Shown: positions 23,224 to 34,900 of the stretch, in pieces
Layout of the letters: the number at the start of each line of letters is the position of its first letter
Numbering within the stretch: position 1 is the stretch's first letter
NCBI RefSeq assembly: GCF_036669915.1
Contig: NC_089314.1
Coordinates: 2,676,620-2,740,619, forward strand
Source: Pocillopora verrucosa
Taxonomy: Eukaryota; Cnidaria; Anthozoa; Scleractinia; Pocilloporidae
Length of the DNA: 64,000 nucleotides
Direction of reading: 5' to 3'
Notes under the pieces: generated by a model
What the model was told of the DNA's origin: nothing
The model's input: the letters and a program-made list of their open reading frames with translations, nothing else
Databases searched by the model: none
Made by a program: the position numbers and the translations under genes

Positions 23224-23290
23224 TTATAGATACCGTCCCATATTCTTCTGTGGTCTGACTTGTTTTCATCGAATCTCAGCGTAAGGTAAA
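23224..23290 (+). promoter_or_regulatory. Candidate promoter/exon 1 copy in front of the deleted type A locus
   Basis: Same element as at 10994 with the TATA core changed to TATAGATA. The Inr-like and donor-like parts are kept (gtaaggtaaag at 23281). The type A coding exon that it would serve is missing in U3a. Confidence 0.4.
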
Positions 23291-25361
23291 GCTTTCGCTA
23301 GGTCTAATTAGAATTATCACTGAATGCTTAAACTTTTGCTTGGATCGGGGACACTACACAAAATTGTCACAAACTCCTCGCATAAGAAAATTCGAAATAC
23401 GCGACTAACTCGCAGCCAGCTGTTCCTTGAAGCAAATAAAATGAGAGCTTTAGAGTTCTTCACAAACCATTTTGAGAAATTTGGTCAAGCTCTCTGATTC
23501 TTATCGTGAGACAAAGTTGAAAACTAACGGCGCCACAGATAAATTCAGCAGCACATTCGTGACCTTATCAGATGATTATTTTTCTTCAAATATTTTTGGC
23601 GTGGGAAACAGGGAGTGAAGTAATCTTATCTCTTTCTCGAGTAGAGAAGTAAAACTCCACATGTACATTTATTTATCAATTGCTCTCGCCATCTTTTCGG
23701 AAAGTCATTAAGCAACACACCGCACTTTCAATCGTTTTACCAAATTAATAACCAACTTAAAATATTTCGAGAACCGTGTTACTGGAAAAAATTGTGAATC
23801 ACTCGCCTCTTACTTGGGATTAACAACTTTTCGAGTGTTTTCACAACGTTCCGAGTGGGGTATTATGCTGGTAAACCGACAGAAAGTGTGGTTTATTGCT
23901 TTTATAAAATAAACTTAAAACAAAACATATTGTTTCATATTTCTCTGGGTTACCGTGCGATAAACGATAGGTTTTTGACCAACCTCGTTTATTTATAAAG
24001 CTTGATAACACAACGGTCTGACCGGCTTTAGGAACATCTCGCTCGATTCTGTGTATGAACGCTGGAAGTTACATGGACCCTCTATAAAAACAGTTTTATT
24101 AAGTAAGGGAAGATACGACGACTATTCAATAAAAAGATTGCTTCTAACTTTAAACTGGTTAATAAAGCTTTCATTTATTCATGTTTCTATCTATTCACAC
24201 TGAATTCAGGGTTGACTGAAAACGCAAAAGAGTTTCAGAAATAGAATGACATATTTTGACACTTCCCTAAATGATACCCCAACCGAAGGCAATAAATGAT
24301 GACTGTCTTTTTTATAATCCAATTTTATTTTTCTTCATTCAAATTTATTCAAACGTTGTCAAAATACATCTTTTTGAGCCCATATGCATTGTTCAAGATT
24401 TGTTGAAAGAAAGGAGAATTTTCAAAATTTAGCTTGAAAGCTTGCATGGACAGCCTAATTTTTCGATCGATTTCAATTCAAGCGAAACTTTCAATTACTA
24501 AAATAATTTATTTAGGCGACAAAAGTTTGAAGGAAGCCCTATAAATGATCTTCAATTTCAAACTTAAATTATTTATGCAAATTAACGCCCTCTGTAACAG
24601 GAAAAATATGAGGATACTAGAAGTAATATGAATTGGCGCCTTCAGCTCATATGTTCGATCCAAGCTTCATAAGAAGTAAATATGGAAACGAACCAGTAAA
24701 ACTTTTCGGCAGACTAGTGTTAAGGACAATTATGACAATAATGATAATATTAACAATGATGAAGAAAACGATGATTATGATTGTAATCACAAAATAGCAA
24801 ACCAGGAACAAAGAAATAGAGAAATCAGGTTTGTCGCCTTAAATTTATCTTCAAACGATATCTTGTCATTAATACTGTCACCGTCTAATTTGAATAAATT
24901 GTAAGCAGTTGCTTGCGCCAACATAAACAAAAAGCTCATTGCATGTACTGAGTATATGGATAGCTTATATCTGTGGCAGATTAAAAAAAGTATCCGTTGA
25001 TTGCAACGGGAGACAACACAACTGCACAAGGTTAAAACTCGAACGGAAATATCAAATAAGTTTATTTTTCCGGTGAGAAATGGCTTGCGGTTTGGTTTTA
25101 CGGAAGACTTGGAAACGCATGCTAAATAAAACACCTGCATTTCATCTACCAAATTAAAAAAAAAAGGTAGTATGAGCTTCTCTAGCAATACAAACACTCT
25201 ATCAGGAAGGATAATTTAGCTGATAGAAATGCGTAGGTATTTTACGAGTTACCAGTATGATGTTTTATATACTCTGTGTTCTTACCTAGTCGTTAGAGTT
25301 GAAATATCAGGGAGGTATTCAAAGCAATTATATGTTAGTATAGGTAATCACATGATTTCGA

Positions 25362-25396
<35 letters not shown>

Positions 25397-25785
25397 ATTA
25401 GTCTTTGAGATAGACTTATAGTCTTATTGTCTTTGAGATAGACACGAGCTTATCATAATTGTGCAGGTCACAGGTCTCGCAGCTGAAATAAAAAAGCCAA
25501 TAAGTTCGAAAGATTTATGGACTTATAGTCTTTGAAATAGACACGAGATAGCTTATCATAATTGTGCAGGTCACAGGTCACGCGGTTGAAATTAAGCCAA
25601 TAAGTAAACGAACATATAAATAAAGAATATTTCGAAAGTTCGTAAACCCTGAGAGCGAATTAAAGGCGCGGATGATGTAGTTTGCCGGGAAAGAGGGAAT
25701 CCATAATTTTTACCTAATTAATTTTTATCTCTGTTCATTTACTTGTTTATTCATTTATTCAATTATTTGCTCTTTAATTTATTTT
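23291..25785 (+). pseudogene. Orphan 5' region of a deleted type A GPCR
   Basis: Sequence follows the presumed intron of the other type A genes up to the pyrimidine tract tgctctttaattt at about 25768-25780. It then breaks into a TIR element just before the acceptor and ATG would occur. A direct repeat with a period of about 103 bp lies at 25420-25620 (cataattgtgcaggtcacaggtc twice) and is peculiar to this block. No coding sequence survives. Confidence 0.7.
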
Positions 25786-26110
25786 AAGTTTTGAGCTCGG
25801 TGAAGAAATAAAGAAAGATGTTTTTTCGTCTTGTCACGAGCGTGGAACTAAGAAAAAATATTGAGTTCCCATGAAGAATCGAACTTGGGACCAACGGATT
25901 CCGCACTCCGATGCTCCACCACTGAGCCATAGAGACTCCACGGTGGGCGAGGTGTATCACGAAGTTCAAATGACACGCGTCCTGCATACTGCTATGATCA
26001 GCAATGTCGATAGCGTAATGTTTGTAGATAGAGTCCTACGCTCTTGACAAGACGAAAAACATCTTTCTTTATTTCTTTACCGAGCTCAAAACTTACCATC
26101 TCTCTTATTT
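25786..26110 (-). mobile_element. TIR element with internal tRNA-like promoter, copy 1
   Basis: Left sequence starting aagttttgagctcgg and right sequence ending ccgagctcaaaactt are long inverted repeats (about 55 bp, including the segment gtcttgtcacgag / ctcttgacaagac). Between them, on the minus strand, is a tRNA-like stretch: an A box tggctcagtgg (25919-25929) and a B box resembling aagttcgattc (25876-25886). The left TIR is cut short compared with copy 2. This is not a functional tRNA gene. Confidence 0.65.
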
Positions 26111-26275
26111 CTATCTAAAATTTGAATTATAAAGAAGTCAAGGTTCTAAAGAAACTGAGGTCCTGCGTCAGTGACGAAGTGTAACGGGACAATTTAATAT
26201 TTGTAACGAGTTGATAACGTAAATTGGCCACCGTAAAGAGTTTCAAATCTGACGTTTCGAGAATTAGCGCGAAAT
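26111..26275. repeat. Dispersed repeat next to the TIR element
   Basis: The segment with gttctaaagaaac and gagttgataacgtaaattggcc occurs again at 47302-47466; short pieces recur at 40195-40255 and 57280-57326. It may belong to the same or a nested element. Confidence 0.5.
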
Positions 26276-26352
26276 GTCAGGGCAGAGTCAGGGCAGAGTC
26301 AGGGCAGAGTCAGGGCAGAGTCAGGGCAGAGTCAGGGCAGAGTCAGGACAGA
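26276..26352. repeat. 11-bp minisatellite, gtcagggcaga x 7
   Basis: Six exact units from 26276 to 26341 and a seventh with one change (gtcaggacaga, 26342-26352). The U4 counterpart near 47469 has only about two to three units. Confidence 0.95.
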
Positions 26353-27127
26353 GGAACACGACTAAATTTGAACCCAGTTTGCTACACGAGTAAGGAATTT
26401 TAAGCCATCCAATTGCAACTAATCGTAGCAGTTTATAGAAACGTTGATTATGACAGTCTCATTGAAACTCTGTCTCATTGAAATCATTATTCCGATTTGT
26501 TTTAAGCCTAAATTTTACTTTCGTTTCGTTACCAGCTGCGCGGTTTATTTTGGTGTCATCACCAGAAAAATCTTCTTATCAAAGGCTATGATGATATTTT
26601 CTATTTTAGATACTTCTAACTAAAGGCTATTGAATATATTCAGTTGTGAATTTGGCCATAGAGGGTTAGGGAAAATCTTCTTCTTAGGCACACGTTCTTT
26701 AAAAAGCTAGCATTACATACTCTAATATTTCCTCTGACCAAAAACCTAATCGAGACAACTCTACAGTTTCTCGAATAAGAAACTTCCCCCACTTATTCTC
26801 GGAAATTAATATTCCTATTTCGATGATTTGGATGATTGCGAGTTGCGGAGTATTTCGAACAATGCGAGGAATATCCAAATTATTCCACCATTATTTTATT
26901 TTCTTGAATTTTGAGTCCAGTTTTCGGAACACCTTACCTGTAGAGCCTTAAGATTTGAGCATCGAATCAATCCCATAATGTCTGTGCTATAAAAGAAAAC
27001 AACACAATCGAAACAAAATTCAAGAACTACCTAGTTCACTTACTTCGCTCGGTCGTGTAGTCCCTTCTCGCCTAGCAAAGTGTTTTTAATCTTAATGTAT
27101 AGTTTCAAATGAAACATCATCTTAGGT
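26353..27127. other. Spacer shared with U4 49165-49900
   Basis: Moderately diverged copy of U4 sequence (for example gccatccaattg near 26404 and 49203). No gene seen. Confidence 0.45.
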
Positions 27128-27370
27128 ATATACAATACAATACAAACTTTATTAGCACACCCCAGGGGGGAGGGGCTTTTTTTGGTGTTAATCATCTCAA
27201 ACAAAAATATATAAGATAAAATTGCAATACAATCAACCTAAAACTACAATAAAAGACGATAAAAGTTACGATGTGGTAAGAAGTTAGACATCCACGTAAG
27301 AGTTTGTTTCTTTATTTTCTTTTAAAAATAAAAGCAGATTCACATAACTTAAAAGTATGATACAAATCGT
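27128..27370 (-). mobile_element. LINE 3' end, minus strand
   Basis: On the minus strand the sequence ends in aataaagtttgtattgtattgta (27130-27152). That is a polyadenylation-like signal followed by a short tandem tail, the usual 3' end of a non-LTR element. No reverse-transcriptase frame is left. Confidence 0.45.
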
Positions 27371-28206
27371 GTTATGGAGAGCAAAACGTAAACAGCGGCT
27401 AACGCTGGAGTGTGTGAGTTGTTTTCGACCGAGGTAAGAATTCAACCCAATGCAACCGCAGAAAACAACACCGAAAGATTTGCAAATGCGGGAAAATACG
27501 CAATTTGCTGCAGAAGGGAGGGAAAACTATGGCCACCTGGGACGTAGAAATGGAGGAATACGTACCTCGTTCCAAATGCGGGAAAGTATTTGTAACGAGA
27601 TACAAAAGATATAGAGTAAAAGCTGAATTTGTAATGCATACATAAGTGGAATCCAAAAATGTAGATTGATTACTTTTTTCGCAATGCTTTAAAAATAGAA
27701 GTAAAATAATCTAATTTAGTCGGATTGCGTCATTAACGAATATTTTCTCGATCTCTTTTGCTGGTGAGATGCCTTTGCTTTTTAACCCTTCAAAGAGACC
27801 TAAATATTGGTAGTAAATTTCTTAACTTCTTTGTTTACCAATAGGTATCTTTATTTTAGGGAATTTTGAGACATGCCCGGAACATTCTCCAATTCTGAGT
27901 TCCGTTGGATTATCTTTGGCAAAAAGGTCCCTCCATTCATATTTACATCGTATAACATATAATTACTTGGAAAGGCACCAATTTATTACCAAGCTCAACA
28001 AAACATGCACTCCACATTCCATTTGTTCGTTATGTTCTTAGCTTAACACGGGGAAAACCCACAGGAAGTGAAATGTTTTAAACTAGATGGCCCAAATTAT
28101 ATCTCCCAATGTTTTACACCTCGTGCTCGCCTGAATAATGTAAATTTCACAGGACGCCAAGGTATGAACTGTATATAATTTTATCTATTTTTACATACTC
28201 TTGAGC

Positions 28207-28238
<32 letters not shown>

Positions 28239-29682
28239 TTGGCATATGCATAACTCACATTATATCTTGTTTTGTATTTTTAGTTTGTCGAGTGTTTTTA
28301 ACATAAGCCCTGGCTCGGAAGATTGTGCATGCACTTTCTACGTCTTCGACATTAAATATCGCATTCTATTCTATTCTATTACTTTGTTCAATTAACAAGA
28401 ATAATGGAATATTTGTTTCTCATATTGCCATTTAACAATTCCACTCGTTATTTCGCTTTTTCTCACCACGAGATATTTTTCATTTCGGGAGAAACTTCGT
28501 ATGTCATTCAGCCAAAGCTTGTTGCCGTTAACAGATGTTCCTCCTTTCAAATTCAGCTCGGCAAATAGAATTCTAATTTTCATGCTAGCTTAGATCTCTC
28601 TGTTTCTAAAAAGTATGAAGGATAGACGTGTTTTTATTGAGTCGCAATTCGACAAGATTCAATCGGAAAATGAGGTTTTAGCCCCTTCGCTCTTAAACTA
28701 AATTTAGAAGGGAATTTGACAGCGATTATTCGATATTACGGAAGTCCATTGAAATCCAGTATCACAGCTAAAGTTCTGATCGTGATTGATAATAGATGAT
28801 TCGTTGCCCGTGGCAAATGTACGTAAGCGGAAGTTGGTAACCAAAGCACAAACGGAATAAACAGAAGCAATATAATTCGCATCCCTAACAAACACATCTT
28901 CTTGAGTGATCTTATAAATCTTGTTGACTCAACGGAAGCTAAGTTATCGATATCATTTGCTGGTAGCATTCCTTCACGTCTAACTGGTTCGAGAGACCTG
29001 AAACGGTTTGTATGATTTTCTTAGCTGTCGTGCCTCTTATAAGATTACATCTTTTCGCTTTCATGCCTTCATACATGTTTGAATCACTCCCTGCATTAAT
29101 AATCAAATCTTAAAACATATCTCATTCGGTTACCAACATCCATCATCAAAAAGTGCATACTGCGTTCCCATTTGTTTCGCGATATGTCCATAGCACGACG
29201 TTACCAAGGGCTATAGGAAGTAAGTGGCAAATAACCGCAGCTCATAACAGAGGAAAAAGATACAAAGAGAACCGTAGTACAAAGTTCCAATGAAATTGAC
29301 ATGAATATTGAGATCCTTGTTTAACCTAGTAGACAAATGATTCATTCTACCCTCTTTGGTCGCTGTAATATATTTCGTTGTAAACAGATATTCTTCCCTT
29401 AAAATTCAGCACTGTAATTTCCAATTGTATCCTCAAGCTTAAGCTCTCTTTTTCTTAACTGTATAATGGATAGGTGTATATTTCCAAGAGTCGCAATTCG
29501 ACCAGACCTCTGAAACAGAGAACAGAGAATAGTTGCTGGGACTAAAGCTTAAATAAATCTTGTTTAGAAGAGTAAATTCTGGCTTTCCCACGGAGTCGTT
29601 AATAAAATAAGAGTAATTGAGGAGACTTCCTAGTATAACTTTAGGATTTCTTTAATTCTCCTCACAACTGATATTATACTTT
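27371..29682. other. Noncoding region, duplicated in U4 from 27665 on
   Basis: 27371-27660 is seen only here. 27665-29682 is nearly identical to 51414-53415. An AT microsatellite at about 28207-28233 is much shorter in U4 (about 51955-51967). One small minus-strand frame at 28736-28969 is listed separately. Confidence 0.5.
28736..28969 (-). CDS. Small unknown reading frame with signal-peptide-like start (weak)
   Basis: 77 codons on the minus strand, identical in sequence to 52469-52702. The first in-frame methionine starts the long frame; an internal methionine starts MRIILLLFIPFVLWLPTSA, which looks like a signal peptide. No family is recognised. The two copies lie in a very young duplication, so identity alone says little about selection. 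It may be a chance frame. Confidence 0.15.
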   Translation of the reverse strand: MLPANDIDNLASVESTRFIRSLKKMCLLGMRIILLLFIPFVLWLPTSAYVHLPRATNHLLSITIRTLAVILDFNGLP

Positions 29683-29975
29683 GATCGGATGCTGTTGTAC
29701 CTGGCTGCAGGCTTTTTGTGTTGCTGGATGCCAATGCGGGCACTTATACTCTGGTTTCGATTTTCCTTTGAAACCTGCCTAAGAATTGCAGCTTTGTAAG
29801 CAGCTTTCCTTTGCTAATGGCGCATTTCGAAAGCAATTTCAGAACCTGCTTTGTTGCCACCGTGAAAAGGCAAGAGATCTGCGAAATGTTGCTGCCTTAA
29901 TTAATGAAAAGGAAATTATTAGCAAAACACGAGGGCGAAGCGAACGTACAAGTCATGTAGGTTTTTAAAGTTTCT
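29683..29975 (+). pseudogene. Type B GPCR fragment (TM6 to tail), U3a
   Basis: It begins abruptly with MLLYLAAGFLCCWMP, the TM6 region, followed by LILWFRFSFETCLRIAAL and an in-frame stop. Then comes the same missing NPxxY segment as in B1 and B2, and the tail (ARDLRNVAALINEKE). Everything upstream of TM6 is gone; the break lies at about 29683. The homologue is at 53416. Confidence 0.85.
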
Positions 29976-30803
29976 GATATAACATCCTACCGCTAAAAAG
30001 TAGAAGGGAACGTAACTTGTGTAATGCTTCGCAGTAATATTCATGATATTTCCCGCTATAATTGTCGAATTAGTACAAACATACCAGAATACAGTAAGTT
30101 GGTAAAGTATATTCCTCAGTCGTACGCCAGATCTCTCTAAAGGAAAATTTTAAATCATATATACACTAGAACAGAACCGGAAACACCAACACCTTTCCTT
30201 CCCATAGGAAAAAAAAACAGAACCGGGTAATTTCTACGTATAGGAAAATATACGAATGCGCGCCTTTGATTAAGACCCCATTCACACTAGCAAAAATGTT
30301 AAATTAAACGGGATTTAGCATGATGAAATTCAGAAACGGAGAACTGAAAACTGAACTTTCGATAATATTTAATTTATCGCTGACTTGTAATTAATTGTGC
30401 TAAACTTAAAGTAGGCAAATGTTGATTTAAGAAGCTTCTATATGGAAAAGAATTTAAATCATGTTTAACAAAACAGTTTAAAACATAGATATTTAAGCTT
30501 TGTTGTGAATGGGGTATTAGATGCATGGGAATGAAATGATGACGCAGTAGGCGAATTACAAAATTTGACGCAAACCTGCATCCCAAATATGCTTCCTCCT
30601 AAATAAACTCACAATCATGAGAATGAATAAACGGCTCCTCAAAAATCATTATTACTAATCTATTCATGATTCACTATTAGCAATTAGAATTTAAAGTGCT
30701 ACATTAAAACCTCAAGCATCTTTTTTAATCGTTGGGTGGCAACGGCTTTAAACTCTTAGCCCCTATCCATCGGATAGTGAGGTTCTACGAGCAGGTAAAT
30801 ATA
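29976..30803. other. Noncoding spacer downstream of the B fragment
   Basis: Collinear with 8324-8960 of U1 plus an extra segment near 30415-30600 that is shared with U4 (54145-54330). No gene seen. Confidence 0.45.
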
Positions 30804-32028
30804 TTAATCAAAGTGCTCTGTGAGCAAACTCGTGAATTGACACATGATTTTTTAGATTATGTTTAATGTTATCTGGTTTAGGGAATTTTGTGGTTGATTG
30901 TCATATCTAGAGTACGAGCAGTAGTTCAGTGTTCGCTAATGTAGCAAAGAAACAAAGTAACGTTGGGATAAGAAGGCATTACAATTGAAATGATCATGCT
31001 ATTACATTTGACAAGGTGGATGATGTCATGTGTTTTAAACGTCTATCATTTTTGTTTCTGGTTCAAAAGAAAAGGTTGGAAGTAAATGTGGGTGAAAAGT
31101 GAAATTTACTGTCTTTCGTTGTAAATATTAGAAAATCGAGGCAATACTGTCTTAATGAAAACATTAACGATTCCCTCTTTATCAAATGAGACAAACGGGA
31201 ACGAGTTTTGAGTGATATAATTAAGCCAAGCCTGCCACCGTCATTTTGGATCTCCGCCTGGGTAGATTTAAGTCACGTGCTAGGCAACGTATAATCAATA
31301 ACAAGATAGAATTTCATTTCAGGCCTAGTTATCAATTTCGTGGTGTGTAACTTTCGCATTTTAGTACGTTGTATGTATGTTGAATCTTCAATTTGTCTTA
31401 AAAACTTAAAAGAAAATTTTTCTTTAAAAATTCACTGAAATCGGTCGCTAAAATTGTTTGTTTAGGTGTCATCTGATTTTCGTGTTAACTTGTTATTTCG
31501 TCAGTCGCCGGCATCTTTTGTTGCTTCACACAGCAAAAACACACGCGACGAAACGTAATGATCAATTTTGTCCTCAATCTCACGCTATAACAGAAAAAGC
31601 TTTTGAACATCTGTAAACTCCGAGCGCTTCGCAGTAAGTGATATTTTCAATGAATCTTCGGATTGTTTTCAAGTTCAAGGATTGTAAATTACAATTTTAT
31701 GAAAAACGAAGGTTGTTCTGTTATTTCAGTGTGAATCCTTGCATGCCTGCCAGTCGCTGGCGCCGCTTGTTGAAACTAAAACGAAAAAAAAAAACTCTTT
31801 TAAGATTATAATAGGCTTCTTTTTCACCCCACCACTATTCTTAGCAAAAAAGGTCGCCATTTCGTCTGTTTATTGCTCGCCAAAAACTATAAAATGCACT
31901 CAAAAGCCTAAAATCTAAAAAAAGTTTACAGGAATCGACCAATCGAGCGAGCGAGCGAGCGAGCGAATTCCATTCCCCACATCGTATCTATAACTCGCTC
32001 TTGCGCATGCGCGCAATTCACGAGTTAA
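30804..32028. mobile_element. TTAA-flanked 1.2-kb insertion with 13-bp TIRs
   Basis: U4 at the matching place reads straight through (atattaaaaaaggg, about 54526). Here 1.2 kb lies between TTAA at 30804-30807 and TTAA at 32025-32028. Perfect 13-bp inverted repeats aactcgtgaattg (30827-30839) and caattcacgagtt (32014-32026) sit near the ends, though the left one is set in by about 20 bases. A (GAGC)n run lies at about 31945-31965. No transposase frame is visible. The TTAA duplication suggests a non-autonomous piggyBac-type element. Confidence 0.6.
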
Positions 32029-32740
32029 AAAAGGGAAAAATTGCCACATGTAAAAAGTAATTTGACATAAATAAAAGGTTAAGTTGCACTTTACCAGCCT
32101 CAAAATGTGTTATTAGTCTTAAGGCGTCCATTTTTAGGACAGCTGTGCGAAGGAAACCTTTGTGAGTCCCGCAAGGATCATCGGCTATCAGAAAATTTAA
32201 AATCAATTCAGTCATGATTCAGAAAAAAAAAAATTAATCATTTCACGCACACAGGAAAATGTTGATATTATGACGAGCTTCCTTACCCGGGATATTTTTA
32301 TAACAAGAGACGCTATTTGAGATGGCATGTTGCCGCTCCTACTTGTTTTGTCTAAGTGTGAGCTTGGGTCTTGAAATAAATTTATCTCATGAACTTTTCT
32401 TTACCTAGGGACATTTTTATAACGAAGGACGCTATTTAAGACGGTACGTTGCTGCTTCCATCAAGTGAGATTGTGTCTTGAACTAATTTTATCTCGTGAA
32501 AAAAAATTATGTAAATCAGAAATTTATACGGGAATCCTAATGACACATTTGAAAAACCGCTCTTGTCTCCCCAAACCTGGACAAAATTCGTTTAGTAACG
32601 AAGATTGATTAATTACAAAGATCTTTAAGCTGTTCTTTACATTGTCAGGCTTGATAGGTGTGGTGTCCAAACAAGCAAATTTATAACATAGCTAGTAAAT
32701 TTGTCTAATCAAATTCAATTGCGTGAGCGTGCTTCATTTA
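32029..32740. other. Noncoding spacer, end of U3a
   Basis: Collinear with 9000-9620 of U1 and 54535-55190 of U4, including the ~118-bp direct repeat. No gene seen. Confidence 0.45.
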
Positions 32741-32744
32741 CTCG

Positions 32745-32970
32745 AGATAGCTCATCATAATTGTGCAGAAGCAAAAGGGGGGAACAAGTTCAAAAATACT
32801 TTATTCAAACCATGCGTTCGGTCAAAACAACCGCGTACGATCAAAACAATAATATACAATGATATTTAAACATCTTTAAGGCGCAAAAAAGTTCAGAGTC
32901 CGGCTAAACAGTTCAAGGAATTGTTCAGTTTAGTTTGTTACTTCTTTGCACCGAGTAAATCACGCAATGA
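32745..32970 (-). mobile_element. Insertion shared by A3 and A5 upstream regions, possible LINE tail
   Basis: Matches 58755-58985 almost base for base and is absent upstream of A1, A2 and A4. On the minus strand it ends gaataaagtatttttgaac, which looks like a retroelement 3' end. It supports a common origin of the A3 and A5 upstream regions. Confidence 0.4.
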
Positions 32971-33117
32971 GATTTTAACGCTGCCGTTAATCTTCATAAG
33001 TCTTCACAAACCTCACTTTTTCCTTGCATAGTATTGGATAAACTTACAATTCGAGAAGACGAGACTAAATGGGGTCACGCGGTTGAAATAAAAAAAAAGC
33101 CAATAAATAAACGAACA

Positions 33118-34700
33118 TATATATATGTTATTTGCCGACCCTTAGCCGGTAAATAACATATTTATTGTTTTTTTCCGAAAGAACCCGAATGATTTATGGC
33201 CGTAAATACGGCAAGATCTTCTATAAACTGAACAATTTTTGAGTGAAAAGGTCATAGACAGGCCTACACAGACTCCCCTGTGTGGTTTTACGTTTGCGAC
33301 GCAAAAGCCTTTAATTAAAGCTTCGCTCTGACGAGTATGTCTTTGAGCGATTTACCTCTTTTGTATGATATAATCGGAGGCGTTTTGTAAATTGTTTTCA
33401 GCAGTGGCTGATTTTGGATGAGGTTCCATTCTTGCATCAGTATTTGTTTTAAATTTTTAACCCCTGGGTGGTATGCTGTCACAAAAGGCAATATTTTGCC
33501 TTTAGTTTTTTGGTTTGTTTTTTAAGTGTCGACTGCCTTGCGGCAAACGAGACCTCAGATAACGTTTTTTCAATTAGGCTTTTTGGGTAACCACGTTGAA
33601 ATAGAGGTAATGCAAATTTAAGAGAGATGCCTCAGCGAAACATTTTCATTTCCGTAACGATAAAGGTGATTTAAAAGGCTTCCAAACAAACTTTGAAACA
33701 TTATTTTTACAAGTATCTGTCACAATCTGACACCTGTCAATTAGAGAGCGCGCAAGAAAAAAAAAAATCGTAGGAACATTTGAAAACCAACAGAACTAGT
33801 TTGGCAAGGACTGTCACGACAATGTTTTCTTAAAAATCAGTCAATGATCTAACGGAAAGTATTATTCACTCTCATCGACCATTCATTCATGTACGAAGAT
33901 TTACCTCTGTTCATTAAGTAAACGGCGAGGAAAGTAATTGTGAGTAAATTCAATTTTTTTTATTTTGAAGTTGTGAGAGTTTGCTCGTTTTGCTGTAATG
34001 GCGTGTTTAACTCTGGTCTTTCCTTAACAAAAACTAAATTCGAACGGCACACTCCAACGAGACACAAGGGAATTTAATGCGGCCTCTCCTCAAAAAATTC
34101 CTTCAATTTCTGTTGTGCAATTTACGGTACAAATGTCCAAATTGAACGGAATTGGAAAGACTCACCGGGAGCGTATATTTGTTGTAGAACTTAAATTAAA
34201 ACTTCGCTCGCTCTTTCACTATGAACAAATTGCTCGAGAAAATTCAGATATTAAGTGAATGAAAGTTCCATCGTTCAGTTTAACTGTAACCAAATACCTT
34301 ACGTTTCAACTTTCTGGGCACTTTTTGAGAACGATTAAAATTAATTGCAGACGGGTTTTAGGCCGCTTGTCAACCAACGTAATGACACTATTGTTTATAC
34401 AAATTCATTCTGGAACCAATATTTTTCTGTCAACCAAAGTGATTTGATAGAGAGAAAAGAATGGATTCTTAAGTTATTTATCGGCTTGAGGTAGTGACCG
34501 ACGTGTTTGCTTAAAAATACTGCCCAGCCGGAAAACGAGGTATATTTATGAAAAATGACAACGAAAGTTGGGATGTACTCGGCGACTCACGAAAGCGTTA
34601 CCTTGGCCCGTGGGCAGAGATAGGAAAATACTGACCGGGTAAAGAACCAATCAGATTGCAAGATTCGCTACCGTGCCCTCTAAAAAAACAATAAAAATTA
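33118..34700. mobile_element. 1.6-kb insertion upstream of A3
   Basis: It interrupts sequence that is continuous in U5 (about 59130-59140). At its left edge a hairpin has 11-bp perfect arms (atatgttattt / aaataacatat, about 33122-33165). The first 540 bases hold a Penelope-like fragment on the minus strand; nothing is recognised in 33665-34700. The insertion lies in the presumed A3 intron or upstream region. Confidence 0.6.
33170..33660 (-). pseudogene. Penelope-like retroelement fragment
   Basis: Minus-strand frames read LPLFQRGYPKSLIEKTLSEV, then after a frameshift ILPFVTAYHPGVKNLKQIL, then LLKTIYKTPPIISYKRGKSL followed by KDILVRAKL and a stop. This ordered set is typical of the region between the reverse transcriptase and the GIY-YIG nuclease of Penelope-like elements. 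The nuclease part that should follow is too decayed to read. Truncated at both ends. Confidence 0.6.
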
Positions 34701-34900
34701 ATATCTTGATAAATGATCAGAAGTATATTTCGAAAGTTCACAAACTCTGAGAGCGAATTATTAAAGGCGCGGATGATGTAATTGGGGAAAGGGGAACAAC
34801 CATTATTTTCACCTTATTAATGTTCATCTCTGTTCATTTATTTGTTTATTCATTTACTCAATTATTTGCTCTTTAATTTCTTTTATTTTCAGAAGGTGCT
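34701..34900 (+). promoter_or_regulatory. A3 proximal upstream region with splice acceptor
   Basis: Conserved with the sequence before A5. The pyrimidine tract ends cag at 34890-34892 and the ATG is at 34901. No copy of the candidate promoter/exon 1 was found between 32740 and the gene; the nearest upstream copy is the changed one at 23224. Confidence 0.5.

Larger units (their letters stand above)
11333..23553. repeat. Tandem array block U2 (A2 + antisense exon + B2)
   Basis: This is the closest relative of U1, with the same gene order and the same LINE inside the B gene. It has its own changes: a 60-bp loss near 11417, a short tandem-repeat hybrid at 12379, an (AG)40 tract, a 59-bp deletion at 17332, and a 238-bp foldback insertion at 20645. 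Confidence 0.85.
23554..32740. repeat. Array block U3a (type A gene deleted, type B remnant)
   Basis: Upstream sequence matches U1/U2 until about 25785. There, at the place where the type A splice acceptor should be, it switches into a TIR element and then into sequence collinear with U4 (26100-32700 against 47300-55190). The type A coding exon is gone and only a TM6-to-tail fragment of type B remains. The block ends near 32740, where sequence matching the U5 region at 58750 begins. Confidence 0.75.
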
